From assembly GCF_017591435.1 (NCBI RefSeq), contig NC_059295.1, positions 35,688,039 to 35,752,038 on the forward strand: a stretch of DNA of 64,000 nt, read 5' to 3'. This DNA is from Portunus trituberculatus (lineage: Eukaryota > Arthropoda > Malacostraca > Decapoda > Portunidae). Positions 1-11,847 of the stretch are shown here, one piece after another. A model generated the notes under the pieces. That model saw nothing but the letters and a program-made list of their open reading frames with translations. It searched no databases and had not been told where the DNA came from. How positions within the stretch are numbered: the first letter of the stretch is position 1; each line of letters begins with the position of its first letter. Both the position numbers and the translations under genes were made by a program.

Positions 1-84
1 AGAGTGTGTGGGTGTTGGCAGGCTTGTTGTGGTCTTGACGCGGTAGTCACTGAGGGGACGAGTGAAAGAGAAGAGAGAGAGAGG

Positions 85-173
85 ATGACAAAGAAAAGAA
101 TGTGGTGGCTCGCATTGTTCAGCGCCAAGGAAGATGAAGACGCGGCCGCCAGAGTGGTGTTAATGGCCCCACG
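85..173 (+). CDS. Candidate first coding exon (30 codons), product unknown
   Basis: An ATG at 85-87 opens a frame (MTKKRMWWLALFSAKEDED...) that stays open to a consensus splice donor, ACG|GTGAGT, at 174-179. The exon would hold 29 codons plus 2 nt. The peptide has a basic start, a short Trp-rich hydrophobic stretch and an acidic Lys/Glu/Asp segment. The segment is GC-rich and non-repetitive compared with its surroundings, which is why I list it. The upstream part of the gene, if any, lies outside the window. I recognise no family. A chance ORF next to a chance donor is quite possible. Confidence 0.27.
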
Positions 174-180
174 GTGAGTC

Positions 181-800
181 CACATTTACCTCCAAAGAAC
201 ATCAATCAGATGAAAAAATATCTCAGAGGCCCGCCCGCCTGGCCTCGACAATAGAGCGTCCGTCCTCTGGCACATTAATCATGCCGTGAATAGAAAGATG
301 AGGTGGTCTGGCTGGGCTGAGGTGAGCGGGATGAGTCAGGGTAGGACTGGGCAAGGCAGGGATGAGTTGGACATAGATGGAATAAGCCTGAGGAACAAAA
401 CATGTCACTTAAGTAATAAGATTGAGGCGCAATGGAAAAAGTATGTCTAAGTAAGTATTCTTGTGTACTTATTAGCGCGTTATTGAGAGTAATGACCGTT
501 CTGTTATCCTCTAGTCACTCTTTTTATAATACACCTTTTTCCCGGTAAGGCTTGCATTGTGATCGCAGACTGACAGCCCTAATGTGACACTATTGCGTGA
601 TCACTGACCCCGCTTAGAATGTTAATTAACCACACCACTGGCTGCTCATTTGCATTTACACTAACGGTTCCCAAAGAGCTTTTTAATAATGTCAAAATGT
701 ATGTTTGACTGACAAGACTTGATGAAATTTGAATTTCTATTTTTGATGCTCTGTCTGCAGGAAATTTGTCTTCCGTAATCGTATTTTGTGTTACTTCAAT
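181..800. other. Unique interval with POU/homeodomain-like motifs
   Basis: No gene is visible. The interval is unique and AT-rich. It contains a palindromic GTTAATTAAC at 621-630 and a perfect POU octamer ATTTGCAT at 648-655, only 17 bp apart, in a compact non-repetitive stretch (about 550-680). This resembles a conserved non-coding element, which is inference only. Confidence 0.3.
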
Positions 801-833
801 TTTTATCCAACTATAGTCGAACTGTCTAACTCA

Positions 834-1020
<187 letters not shown>

Positions 1021-1131
1021 ACACGAACTTATGTTACTATTATTTTTCGTAGTGTGCAAGACTGATAGTGATGCTGGTCTTGTTATCCATTACTGTTTCA
1101 ACTATCATTCGAATAGTTTCGTAAAAATTGG

Positions 1132-1204
<73 letters not shown>
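1132..1204. repeat. (CT)n microsatellite
   Basis: Pure CT array of about 73 bp. It opens a pyrimidine-rich stretch that continues with T/C-rich degenerate sequence at about 1430-1545. Confidence 0.98.
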
Positions 1205-1207
<3 letters not shown>

Positions 1208-1654
1208 AGTGCATTAATTAATATTTATTGTACAAAAAACATGATGTGCTCTACCTCTTTTCCTTTCTTTCTTTCCCACACTTTCCCTCGTGTCTTGCGG
1301 CCCTCGCTCTCCCCTCGACGTCCCTCTTCGGGCTCTCCCCTTCCTGCGTGCGAAGTAAAACAGGTTCGGACAAAGTTGCTTTCATTAAGGGAAAGACTTG
1401 AACGTATTTTGTTATTTTCCCAAGACTGCATGTCCTTCTTCTATTTCTTTTCTTTTTTTTTCTTTTCCTTTTTCTTCTTTTTCTTCCTCTTTTTCTTCTA
1501 TTTCTTCTTATTTTTCTCTTCCTCTTCTTTTCTTCTTTGTATTATTATTTTCCCAAGACTCATTGTGCCCCCTTGTTGCGGGAAGAGTGGCTGTGGCGGG
1601 ACCTCGATCGGTGCTTGTGTGTGTTACGGTGGTTACTATTTGTTTGTGTGTTGC

Positions 1655-1745
1655 GGTTAGCTTTGGTTAGGTGTACGGTAGGTTAAGTTAAGAGTAGGGT
1701 ATGTTTCGTCAGGTTACTTCAAGGTAAGGTTAGGTTAGACGAGGT
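1655..1745 (+). repeat. Degenerate GGTTA/TTAGG-like telomere-type patch
   Basis: The stretch repeatedly carries GGTTAG, AGGTTA and GGTAAG units, for example AAGGTAAGGTTAGGTTAG near its end. TTAGG is the arthropod telomere unit. The degenerate spacing suggests an old interstitial patch, or chance in a G/T-rich region. It directly abuts the long CTA/TTC array. Confidence 0.4.
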
Positions 1746-1753
1746 TGGTTCTA

Positions 1754-1754
1754 T

Positions 1755-1820
<66 letters not shown>
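1754..1820. repeat. (CTA)n array
   Basis: Pure TAC/CTA trinucleotide array. It changes into the TTC array through the transition unit TTCTTCTAC. Confidence 0.97.
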
Positions 1821-1824
<4 letters not shown>

Positions 1825-1826
1825 TC

Positions 1827-1858
<32 letters not shown>

Positions 1859-2524
1859 CTTCTTCTTCTTCTTCTTCTTCTTCTTCTTCTTCTTCTTCTT
1901 CTTCTTCTTCTTCTTCTTCTTCTTCTTCTTCTTCTTCTTCTTCTTCTTCTTCTTCTTCTTCTTCTTCTTCTTCTTCTTCTTCTTCTTCTTCTTCTTCTTC
2001 TTCTTCTTCTTCTTCTTCTTCTTCTTCTTCTTCTTCTTCTTCTTCTTCTTCTTCTTCTTCTTCTTCTTCTTCTTCTTCTTCTTCTTCTTCTTCTTCTTCT
2101 TCTTCTTCTTCTTCTTCTTCTTCTTCTTCTTCTTCTTCTTCTTCTTCTTCTTCTTCTTCTTCTTCTTCTTCTTCTTCTTCTTCTTCTTCTTCTTCTTCTT
2201 CTTCTTCTTCTTCTTCTTCTTCTTCTTCTTCTTCTTCTTCTTCTTCTTCTTCTTCTTCTTCTTCTTCTTCTTCTTCTTCTTCTTCTTCTTCTTCTTCTTC
2301 TTCTTCTTCTTCTTCTTCTTCTTCTTCTTCTTCTTCTTCTTCTTCTTCTTCTTCTTCTTCTTCTTCTTCTTTCTTCTTCTTCTTCTTCTTCTTCTTCTTC
2401 TTCTTCTTCTTCTTCTTCTTCTTCTTCTTCTTCTTCTTCTTCTTCTTCTTCTTCTTCTTCTTCTTCTTCTTCTTCTTCTTCTTCTTCTTCTTCTTCTTCT
2501 TTTTCTTCTTCTTCTTCTTCTTCT
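1821..2524. repeat. (TTC)n/(GAA)n array, about 704 bp
   Basis: About 230 TTC units with only a few interruptions: an extra T near 2370 and TTTTC near 2500. It is a perfect homopyrimidine/homopurine tract and the largest single repeat in the window. Long Leu/Ser and Lys/Arg open frames here are repeat translations. Confidence 0.98.
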
Positions 2525-2566
2525 TTTGTTTGTCTTCTTCCTTCTTCTTTCTTCCACTGCCACTGC

Positions 2567-2876
<310 letters not shown>

Positions 2877-3135
2877 TTCACGCTCCTCCTCTTATACCTT
2901 CCATAATTACCACCCATGTCCGGCGACCCCACTTACCCACCAGCGCCTTATTCTTGCCTTGAATCAATACGTGTCTCTACAAGAAGGGTCTGCCACTGCC
3001 GGGCCCCGCGTCTCCCCTTGCCCGAGGCCTTTGCTAGAGAATACGGTTAGTCGGTGGATGATTAGTACCCACGGAGCGCCTGAGGGGGCCAGGTATTGAT
3101 ATGATTTTGATTAATGGGCAAATATGTTGTGCTAG

Positions 3136-3163
3136 AGGTGGTGGTGGTGGTGGTGGTGGTGGT
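3136..3163. repeat. (GGT)n array
   Basis: Short pure GGT array. Confidence 0.93.
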
Positions 3164-3225
3164 CCTTTCGTGGTGAGTTGTGTTGTAGTGTTGTTGTGGA
3201 CAATGTTGTGTGGAGATAAGATATT

Positions 3226-3283
3226 GCTGCTGTTTCGATTGCTGCTGCTATTGCTATTAGTACTACTACTGCTACTGCTACTG

Positions 3284-3333
<50 letters not shown>

Positions 3334-3394
3334 GCTGCTGCTGCTAATGCTGCTGCTGCTGCTGCTACCGCTGCCGCTGCCGCTACTACTACTA

Positions 3395-3451
<57 letters not shown>

Positions 3452-3453
3452 TT
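3226..3453. repeat. CTG/CTA compound array
   Basis: Alternating blocks of CTA and CTG units, with a GCCGCT-containing middle near 3365. It is a degenerate trinucleotide array. Confidence 0.95.
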
Positions 3454-3552
3454 GTTTTTACTGCAGAAGGTTAGGTATCCATTAAATATCAGATCAATGT
3501 CAATAGATATTATTTTTGGTAATAAAGGTTGTGGCAGTGGTACCGGTAGTGA

Positions 3553-3583
<31 letters not shown>

Positions 3584-3690
3584 ATGGTAAAAATGGAAGC
3601 ATGTTTAATTTTCATAGTAAACAATTGACACTTTTTTGATGGATTGGAAAAGTAAATAACCAAATGAAGCACTTACAAAGGTCCATTCCC

Positions 3691-3693
3691 ACG

Positions 3694-3760
<67 letters not shown>

Positions 3761-3782
3761 GCGCACATACACACACACACAT
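3691..3782. repeat. (CA)n with CG-containing variant
   Basis: CA array with ACGCACGC at its start and CACACGCGCGCAC near 3757. It is a strong alternating purine-pyrimidine tract. Confidence 0.96.
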
Positions 3783-4041
3783 ACGGCTGCTTTTATAATG
3801 GAAACTATTAATATTATTCAGTGGCACTCCATTGTTGTTTGAATGGAACACTCCTCTGTACGTGTGTTGCAAAGTGTGCACGTTAATAGCATTTTTATTG
3901 CGTTCCATACAAAACCGACTGGAACCTCATTTTGAGCATTATGGGCTTTATCGTCCTTACGCAACGTTTGTGATCTTTTGAGCAAATACACTCTAAGATA
4001 TTTTGATCCATTGACATAAAACGCATGGATAGAAATAGTTA

Positions 4042-4044
<3 letters not shown>

Positions 4045-4071
<27 letters not shown>
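4045..4071. repeat. (TG)n array at SINE copy 1 junction
   Basis: TG array immediately abutting the SINE copy at 4072. Confidence 0.95.
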
Positions 4072-4072
<1 letters not shown>

Positions 4073-4355
4073 TTCACTGTTTGATCTGCTGCAGTCTCTG
4101 ACGAGACAGCCAGACGTTACCCTACGGAACGAGCTCAGAGCTCATTATTTCCGATCTTCGGATAGGCCTGAGACCAGGCACACACCACACACCGGGACAA
4201 CAAAATCACAACTCCTCGATTTACATCCCGTACCTACTCACTGCTAGGTGAACAGGGGCTACACATGAAAGAAGACACACCCAAATATCTCCACCCGGCC
4301 GGGGAATCGAACCCCGGTCCTCTGGCTTGTGAAGCCAGCGCTCTAACCACTGAGC

Positions 4356-4358
<3 letters not shown>
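4072..4358 (-). mobile_element. tRNA-derived SINE, copy 1 (minus orientation)
   Basis: Read on the minus strand, the element begins with a tRNA-like head (4358 down to 4292). The head has a D arm (GCTC/GAGC), an anticodon stem CTGGC/GCCAG enclosing loop TTCACAA (anticodon CAC, valine type), and a perfect T arm (CGGGG/CCCCG) with loop TTCGATT. The 5' acceptor arm is cut off by the TG array. About 220 bp of non-tRNA body follow, ending at the TG array at 4071. By eye it differs from copy 2 at about five positions. The head carries Pol III A-box and B-box sequences. It is a SINE and not a functional tRNA gene. Confidence 0.85.

Positions 4359-4394
<36 letters not shown>
4359..4394. repeat. (TG)n spacer between SINE copies
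   Basis: TG array separating two near-identical SINEs. TG tracts sit at all three junctions (4045-4071, here, 4687-4719). Confidence 0.95.
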
Positions 4395-4397
<3 letters not shown>

Positions 4398-4685
4398 CAC
4401 TGTTTGATCTGCTGCAGTCTCTGACGAGACAGCCAGACGTTACCCTACGGAACGAGCTCAGAGCTCATTATTTCCGATCTTCGGATAGGCCTGAGACCAG
4501 GCACACACCACACACCGGGACGACAAAATCACAACTCCTCAATTTACATCCCGTACCTACTCACTGCTAGGTGAACAGGGGCTACACGTGAAAGAAGACA
4601 CACCCAAATATCTCCACCCGGCCGGGGAATCGAACCCCGGTCATCTGGCTTGTGAAGCTAGCGCTCTAACCACTGAGCTACCGGG

Positions 4686-4687
<2 letters not shown>
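4395..4687 (-). mobile_element. tRNA-derived SINE, copy 2, nearly identical to copy 1
   Basis: Same body and orientation as copy 1, but with a longer head. The tRNA-like part (4686 down to 4615) keeps six possible acceptor pairs (GCCCGG with CCGGGT) besides the D and T arms. One anticodon-stem base has changed (CTAGC facing GCCAG), so the tRNA fold is weakened. The high identity to copy 1 points to tandem duplication through the flanking TG arrays, or to two very recent insertions into TG. Confidence 0.85.

Positions 4688-4719
<32 letters not shown>
4687..4719. repeat. (TG)n array at SINE copy 2 junction
   Basis: TG array upstream (in element sense) of SINE copy 2. Confidence 0.95.
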
Positions 4720-4720
<1 letters not shown>

Positions 4721-4799
4721 GGCGCTCTTTCTCTCAGGTGCGTACCAAGAAATCAATTTACCTACCTGTCCCTAACACGCGTGCCGACCCCTCACAGAA

Positions 4800-5435
4800 A
4801 AGATAGAAGGAAAGGAAAGGAAAAGAAAGACAGACGGGCCCGAAAATTAAGGAATCGCCGAGAAAATATCATGCCGTGAAACAAAAGAAAAACAAGACAA
4901 AAAAAAATAACTACTAATCAAAAACACTTCTAAAAATAATATAAACTCTGTAATCGCCTATGTGAGGAGACAACAGTGATCCATTAAACCAAAGATAAAT
5001 TGAAAGTAGACGTCAATAGAACAAAGAGGATATACAGTGAACGAAAAGGAAGGAAGGATGAAAGACAGCAACATTAAGTTTCATGGATAATGGAAGATAT
5101 GAAAAGGAGTGCATAGGTAGACCTGGGAAGGACGTAGTGGGAAGGAAGAAAGGGAGAGGGAGGGAGGGAGGGATGAAAGGTATGGACATGGGTAAATAAA
5201 CAAGAGGATGAGGAGGGGAGTTGCAGTCAGGAAGGGTAAATAAGGGAAGGCCAAGGGAGTGGGATCAGATAAGTAAAATAAATACGAAATGAGAGAAGGG
5301 AAGAAAGATAAGACGAGGGGAGAGGGATGAAAGAAGGCGAGGGTGAGGGGAAAGGGGTGAGGCGCCTGGCGAGGGTGAGAGGAGCCATAAACATGAGGAA
5401 AATGATGAGAGTGAAATCATTTGAACGGAACGAAG

Positions 5436-5529
<94 letters not shown>

Positions 5530-5638
5530 CGAAAAGTAAGACGAAAGAATAAGAATTAGGGAATGAAAGAAAAAGGGAATGGAAGCGAGAGATAATTTTT
5601 TTGAGGAAAGAAACTTGGATATTATATTCAAGAAAGAA

Positions 5639-5700
<62 letters not shown>

Positions 5701-5878
5701 GAATGGAAGAGATGATGGAGGAACGATGGAGGTGAAATTTGTGGAGAAGGCGGTGGCCCTGATAAAAAGGAAAAAGAAAAAAAAAGAGAGAGAGAGAGGA
5801 AAGAGAAGAGGAGGAACAGTAAAGGAAAGGATCGTGGAAACAGGAAATGGAGAAAGTTGAGGTCTTACAATGGAAAAA

Positions 5879-5943
<65 letters not shown>

Positions 5944-6094
5944 TGATGATTTTGAGAGAGAACAAGGCCGGAACTTCCTTGTCTATTATTTATTTTGAGT
6001 TGACTTTGTAATGTTAAGGAGATGTGCGTGAATGGACGAGGAGACGCTGCCCGCTGCCACGCCACTGCTGGGAATACCACGCCTCTTTGCTCAG

Positions 6095-6140
<46 letters not shown>
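4800..6140. repeat. Polypurine block with five (GA)n arrays
   Basis: The plus strand is overwhelmingly A/G here. Pure GA arrays lie at 5439-5526, 5643-5697, 5884-5937 and 6097-6137, with a short one near 5787-5799. Degenerate GGAAGG/GAAAG sequence lies between them. No gene is seen; Ser/Leu and Arg/Glu open frames are repeat translations. Confidence 0.9.
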
Positions 6141-6141
<1 letters not shown>

Positions 6142-6189
6142 GAAAGATTAAAGGTTAACATTCATTCATTCATTGCCAGCATTGTAGAT

Positions 6190-6300
6190 GACTTCCTGAC
6201 TGGCTGACTGGCTAACTGATTGATAGACTCGCTCACTAACTCCCTTTCTCATTGTTTGACTAACTGCCTGGCCGGTTGACTGACTGATTGCCATACTGTC
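6190..6300. repeat. Degenerate (GACT/GACTGG)n tetranucleotide tract
   Basis: Recurring CTGACTGG, GACTAACT and TTGACTGACTGATTG units form an old tetranucleotide array. Confidence 0.55.
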
Positions 6301-6312
6301 TCAATGTCTGGC

Positions 6313-6314
<2 letters not shown>

Positions 6315-6405
<91 letters not shown>
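6315..6405. repeat. (CA)n microsatellite
   Basis: Pure CA array of about 90 bp. Confidence 0.98.
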
Positions 6406-6407
<2 letters not shown>

Positions 6408-6618
6408 CACATTCTTCTCTGTTGCCATAATGAGAAGGTGTGTGTTCACATTTGAGCAAGACCATTCCAAGTCTCTTATTGCTTGATGCACTCCGTCATG
6501 AACCTTTCTCCTCCTTCTTTCCCTCCTATCCTGTTCTTATTCTTCACTTCCTTCTCCTCCTTTCCTCCTTCTCCTTCATTCCCCCTTTCTTCCCTTTATT
6601 CTGTCTGGTTTCGTCTCT

Positions 6619-6783
<165 letters not shown>

Positions 6784-6849
6784 CTGTACGTGACCATCTT
6801 CAAATAAGCCAAGTTCAAAGCCTTGCTGTCGTCTGGTGCACAAAATTAT

Positions 6850-7440
6850 CTTGGTAGTTTTATTATTAAGCAGAAATGTTTATTACTATAATTCTCAAAA
6901 AAAGAAAAAAAAAAGTAATATGGTGTGTGGTAAACCTTCACTGCTTCAGATGGAGTATGTTAAGTTGCAATCTCTGTGTGTGAAATTGTTTGAGTAATTA
7001 TGTCGTATTATTATGTAGAGTAGTGTGTGTTGTCCTTCAGAAACGTTCTATGGATAATAAGCTTTTACTTGTATATAAAAATAGTGTATAAATTTCATAG
7101 TCTTCAGGGATTTGGTAATACTGTATATTGCAGGGCTTCTTTTTGGTGACCTTGCTGGGTAGATGGAGGAATTGTACCTTGCTGTGTCAAATCTTGGTCT
7201 TCACAGATAGAGTTTTGCCTGCTGCCCTCCGCCCCTGCCTGTCTCCTTCTCTCTCCGTAATTCCCTGCACCGCTCGCCGCCATATTCACGCTGGTCACCC
7301 ATTGTGCTGGAACCCCACACTGTCATTTATATAAAAGAGGGAAAAAGTATAACCATTATGTGAATTGGACATCGACCAAGGAAGAGGCAGCAGGCGAGTT
7401 GGCTCACCTTGACGCGCACACCTGGCAGGAATCCCTCGGG
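6850..7440. other. Unique interval, no gene recognised
   Basis: AT-rich unique sequence, then a moderately GC-rich part (7120-7320). Short frames are open on both strands, but there are no convincing splice sites and no recognisable protein. Confidence 0.4.
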
Positions 7441-7645
7441 TGGCTGTGGTGGTGGTGGTGGTGGTGGTGTTGGAAGTGGTTGTGGTGGTAGTGGTGGTGG
7501 TGATGATGGTAATGGTGGTGGTGTTGGTGGTGGTGTTGGCGGTGATGGTGGTGGTGTTGGTGGTGGAAATGATGATGGTGGTGTTGGTGGTGGAGATGGT
7601 GGTGGTGGTGTTGGCGGTGGTGGTGATAGTGGTGGTGTTGGTGAC
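7441..7645 (+). repeat. Degenerate (GGT)n G-rich tract
   Basis: About 200 bp of GGT units with GAT, GTT and GGC variants. The plus strand is G-rich, so it has G-quadruplex potential. Gly/Val and His/Thr open frames here are artefacts. Confidence 0.93.
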
Positions 7646-8039
7646 TGCGGCGTGGGTCCCTCCGTGCGTGAGGCAAAGTGTGCAAGAGAGAACCGGGCTT
7701 ATGCAAAGTGAAATTCCAAGGTATGAGTACAAGTGTAAGCTTAATTTCTGCGTGTCCAAGAAGGGGCTGTTTGAGCACGAGCGGCCCGGCTGTGAATGGA
7801 GGCACTGCAGTGGGGTCAAGTGAGGCATCTTGAACCCGGACACTTTTGTACCCACAGACCTCGTGAACGTGCTATTCAAACGATCAGGCTGGAATATTAA
7901 TTTTCCTGGACAAAAAAGCTAGGTTGTGTTAATGATGGTTTGTGGGTGCGTGTGTAAAGACTTATACATTATTACTTCATCGTGTGGAAAGGGATAAAAG
8001 ACAATGTAAACTTTGTAATAGAAAGTAAGTGAAAAGTCT

Positions 8040-8135
8040 TACTAATTTCCCCCACCTTCTCCTGTCGTATCCTATCCCGTCCGGTCCCTTCATGTCCCGT
8101 GCTATCCTATCATGTCCTGTCCTATTTCGCTCCCT
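8040..8135. repeat. Degenerate TCCTR/TCCCG pentamer tract
   Basis: Repeated TCCTG, TCCTA and TCCCG units at about 5-bp and 10-bp spacing suggest an old pentanucleotide satellite. It is related in style to the AAGGC tract at 9580. Confidence 0.4.
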
Positions 8136-8265
8136 ACAGAATTTTATACCGAAGACAATTTTCAGTTTACATCTTTCGTCGCGTGACACAATCTCGTTTA
8201 AATTCTCTTGCCATTTTATTTTTCTTCAGGGGTCCTCCTTTAGTGCAAGGTTGGTGCTGGTCGTG

Positions 8266-8506
<241 letters not shown>

Positions 8507-9097
8507 AATGAAGGTGTTGCCTGCTAAGAATAACGTAAGAAAGAAAAGAAAATATTGCTATCAACTTTACTGCCAACGTAGCTCATAACATCAATATATG
8601 CAACCACATGAATAGATAACAAACGACACGATGAAGAAGGAAGCTGGTCATGCAAAAATAAGCACACCATTAAAGAACACGAAGACTCGGAATAGTATGA
8701 GGAGTAGGAAAAGGAGGACGGGAATGAAAGTAAAGGAGGTTACTATTAATATATATATATAAAAGAAAATACTAAAACCAAGAAGAGCTCTCCAAATTAA
8801 TAAGATATATTCCTCAAGTGAGCGTTGAAAGACTTATATGTTGCTAAGCCACATCATTAGACTCCCTGCTACCACCACCATCGCACGTGTCTCTCGGCCG
8901 CGCACCAACCCAATTAAATACAGGACCGGAGGCGCGGACATTCGTGTGAATAGAGGAACACGCTTATCTGCCTTTGCCTTCATAAACACAGGAACACCCA
9001 AATGAAACTAAGGAGCACAACCCTGTGATGGGCGAGGGAGGGGATTGGAAAAGACGACCACGAGAGCTGAAGGGCAAGGGAGAAGTGATATGTGTTG

Positions 9098-9099
<2 letters not shown>

Positions 9100-9145
<46 letters not shown>
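9100..9145. repeat. (GA)n array
   Basis: Pure GA array inside a purine-rich block (about 9040-9840). Confidence 0.97.
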
Positions 9146-9147
<2 letters not shown>

Positions 9148-9574
9148 ATCCGCCAGGTGTTGGGAAAGCAAGGAAGGGTGAGGAGAAGGAGGAAGGATTG
9201 GAAAAGGAGGGAAACGAAATAAAGGGAATAGAAACTAAGGTAAAGAAAGAGAGGCTCAACGAAGTAAAGGGTTATAAGTGCAGAGAAAGGCGAAGAAAAT
9301 GTAAGAAAAATAGAAGAAACTGAAAAAAAAATATATATATAAAAGGGGAAGGAAGAAGAGAAGAAATGGTATAGAGAATGAAATAAAAAAATGACAATGG
9401 AAAAAAGAGAAGAGAAAAGACAAGAATAAAAGGTAAGGCAAGACAAGAAAAAAAAGATAAAAGAAAAAAGGAAAGATGAGGGAAAAAGCAGGGAGGAGAC
9501 AAGTTAATGGAATGAAAATGACAGAAGGAAGGAAAGGGAAGGAAACTAAAGACATGAGAAAGGCAAAACATGGG

Positions 9575-9835
9575 AAGAACAAGGCAAGGCAAGGCAAGGC
9601 AGGACAGGGCAAAGGCAAGGGAAGGCAAGACAGGAGAGAGGAAAGGCAAAGGAAGGTAAGACAGGGAAAGACAAAACAAGGCAAGGCAAGGCAAGACAAG
9701 GCAAGGCAAGGCAAGGCAGGACAAGACAAGGAAAATACAAGGCAAGGCTAAGAGAGACGAGGCTAGGCAAGGCAAAGCGAGGCAAGACAGGGGAAGACAG
9801 GGGAAAGGCAAGGCAAGGCAAGGGAAAGCAAGGAA
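9575..9835 (+). repeat. Degenerate (AAGGC)n pentanucleotide satellite
   Basis: About 260 bp of AAGGC, AGGCA and AAGAC units, with occasional 4- or 6-base units. Basic Lys/Arg/Gln or Leu/Pro/Cys open frames are repeat translations. Confidence 0.85.
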
Positions 9836-9969
9836 GTGAAGTGGCGGGATGTAGATATTAGTCTCCAGCAGCAGCCCAGAATGAGAGTCTCCCGCAATGA
9901 TTACCTGCGAATGTTCTTATATTTCTGCTGCCCGCCACGCCACCCTCGTCCCTGCCTGGTCACGCTACA

Positions 9970-9971
<2 letters not shown>

Positions 9972-10008
<37 letters not shown>
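9972..10008. repeat. (CT)n array
   Basis: Short pure CT array. Confidence 0.95.
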
Positions 10009-10010
<2 letters not shown>

Positions 10011-10085
10011 CTCTGTCGCACTACACATGCTATTTGGTATTCCTTTTCACCTCTTCCTCGCGTCTTGTGTGTCTGTGTGTCAGGT

Positions 10086-10133
<48 letters not shown>

Positions 10134-10225
10134 TTAGGAAAAGGAGGAGAAGGAGGAGGAAGAGGAGGAGGAGGAGGAGGAGGAGGAGGAGGAGGAGGAG
10201 GAGGAGGAGGAAGAGGCGGAGGCGA
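10086..10225. repeat. (AGT)n followed by (GGA)n
   Basis: AGT array at 10086-10132, a 9-bp spacer, then GGA/GAA units at 10141-10225. The GGA part is G-quadruplex or triplex prone. Confidence 0.95.
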
Positions 10226-10327
10226 GTGTCCCTAGTGGTGGTGGCGACAAAGAGGGAACGCCTGCACATATTAATTAAACCCTTTCCATCACGGCGGTGT
10301 GGGACAGGTGTGTGGAGGACAGGGGCC

Positions 10328-10477
<150 letters not shown>

Positions 10478-10551
10478 GGATACTGTTAGGCTTACGTGTC
10501 TCATATGTGTAATAACAGGTAGCACGTTTATTAATTTGATTTTTGTTATTG

Positions 10552-10563
10552 CTACTACTACTT

Positions 10564-10644
<81 letters not shown>

Positions 10645-10657
10645 TTGCTACTACTAC
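10552..10657. repeat. (CTA)n array
   Basis: Nearly pure CTA array with TTC and TTG variants at its ends. Confidence 0.97.
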
Positions 10658-11081
10658 AATCTACAAACGTGTCACTTGAGAAAGGAATCTAATTAAAGAT
10701 ACGTAAATACAGCGAGTTTTCTTTGTTAGCCACGGTTCTGTGCGGCGTGGCTGGTGACGGGCTGTGGTGGGGAATTAAAGGGTGACGGCTGGTGACGAGC
10801 TGTGATGGGGTGAGTGAGGGGCAGCAGAGAGTTGTGAAGGACTGAAGGTAATGGGTGGGGAAGGGAATGGTTTTGAGGATGAATGATATTTTTGTTATTA
10901 GCACTTTTTGTTATCTGTTTAATTGTATATTTATTGTTTTACTAAAGTTCTTTTCTGCCTTTTCCTATCCTGCAGACTCTTGCTTCCTTCTCCTTTTCAC
11001 TCGTCCTCGTCTGCTTTCTCTTCTCTCTCTTCCTTATATTGTCCTCCTCCTCCTCTGCTTTAACATCCTTTTCCACCACCA

Positions 11082-11218
11082 CCACCAACTTCACCACCAC
11101 CAACACCACCACTATCACCAATTCTTCTATCACCAATAAAACAGCTACATGTTGGTGACGATGATGATGATGATGATGATGAGGATGATGATGACGATAA
11201 TTGTCATCATCATCATAA
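11082..11218. repeat. CCA units then (GAT)n with an inverted ATC run
   Basis: CCA/CAC units at 11082-11130 are followed by a GAT array from about 11158. ATGATGATGAC is followed 7 bp later by GTCATCATCATCAT, which can form an 11-bp stem. Confidence 0.8.
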
Positions 11219-11377
11219 CCAGCCAGTGCTAGATAAAAATTGAATGAAAGAACTCATTAACATCAAACAATGGGCATGAATACTTTTCACAAGATTATGA
11301 TTAACTTTGTTTGTGTTGCAGGTTTTCCATATATTTGCCATGAATAGTAACAAAAATATATACTGTGCCTAATGGGG

Positions 11378-11650
<273 letters not shown>

Positions 11651-11847
11651 AGAGAGGGAGAGGTGAAGATCATTGCTTATCAGGGGAGTCCCGGCCGCCA
11701 TGCATTCCCTCATAAACCTACAAATGGGTTCTTGTGTCTTTAATGAGCACTGTTATATCGACTGGCAACGCGGCATTGCAGGCTTTATTTCCCGCACGTA
11801 GTCACGCCGCCTCACGACCGCCGCCTTAACACTGCCCAAGAGAGTTA

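Noticed and set aside
4292..4686. Two tRNA-Val(CAC)-like sequences as tRNA genes
   Set aside because: Each is the head of a longer SINE body. Acceptor arms are incomplete and one anticodon stem is mismatched.
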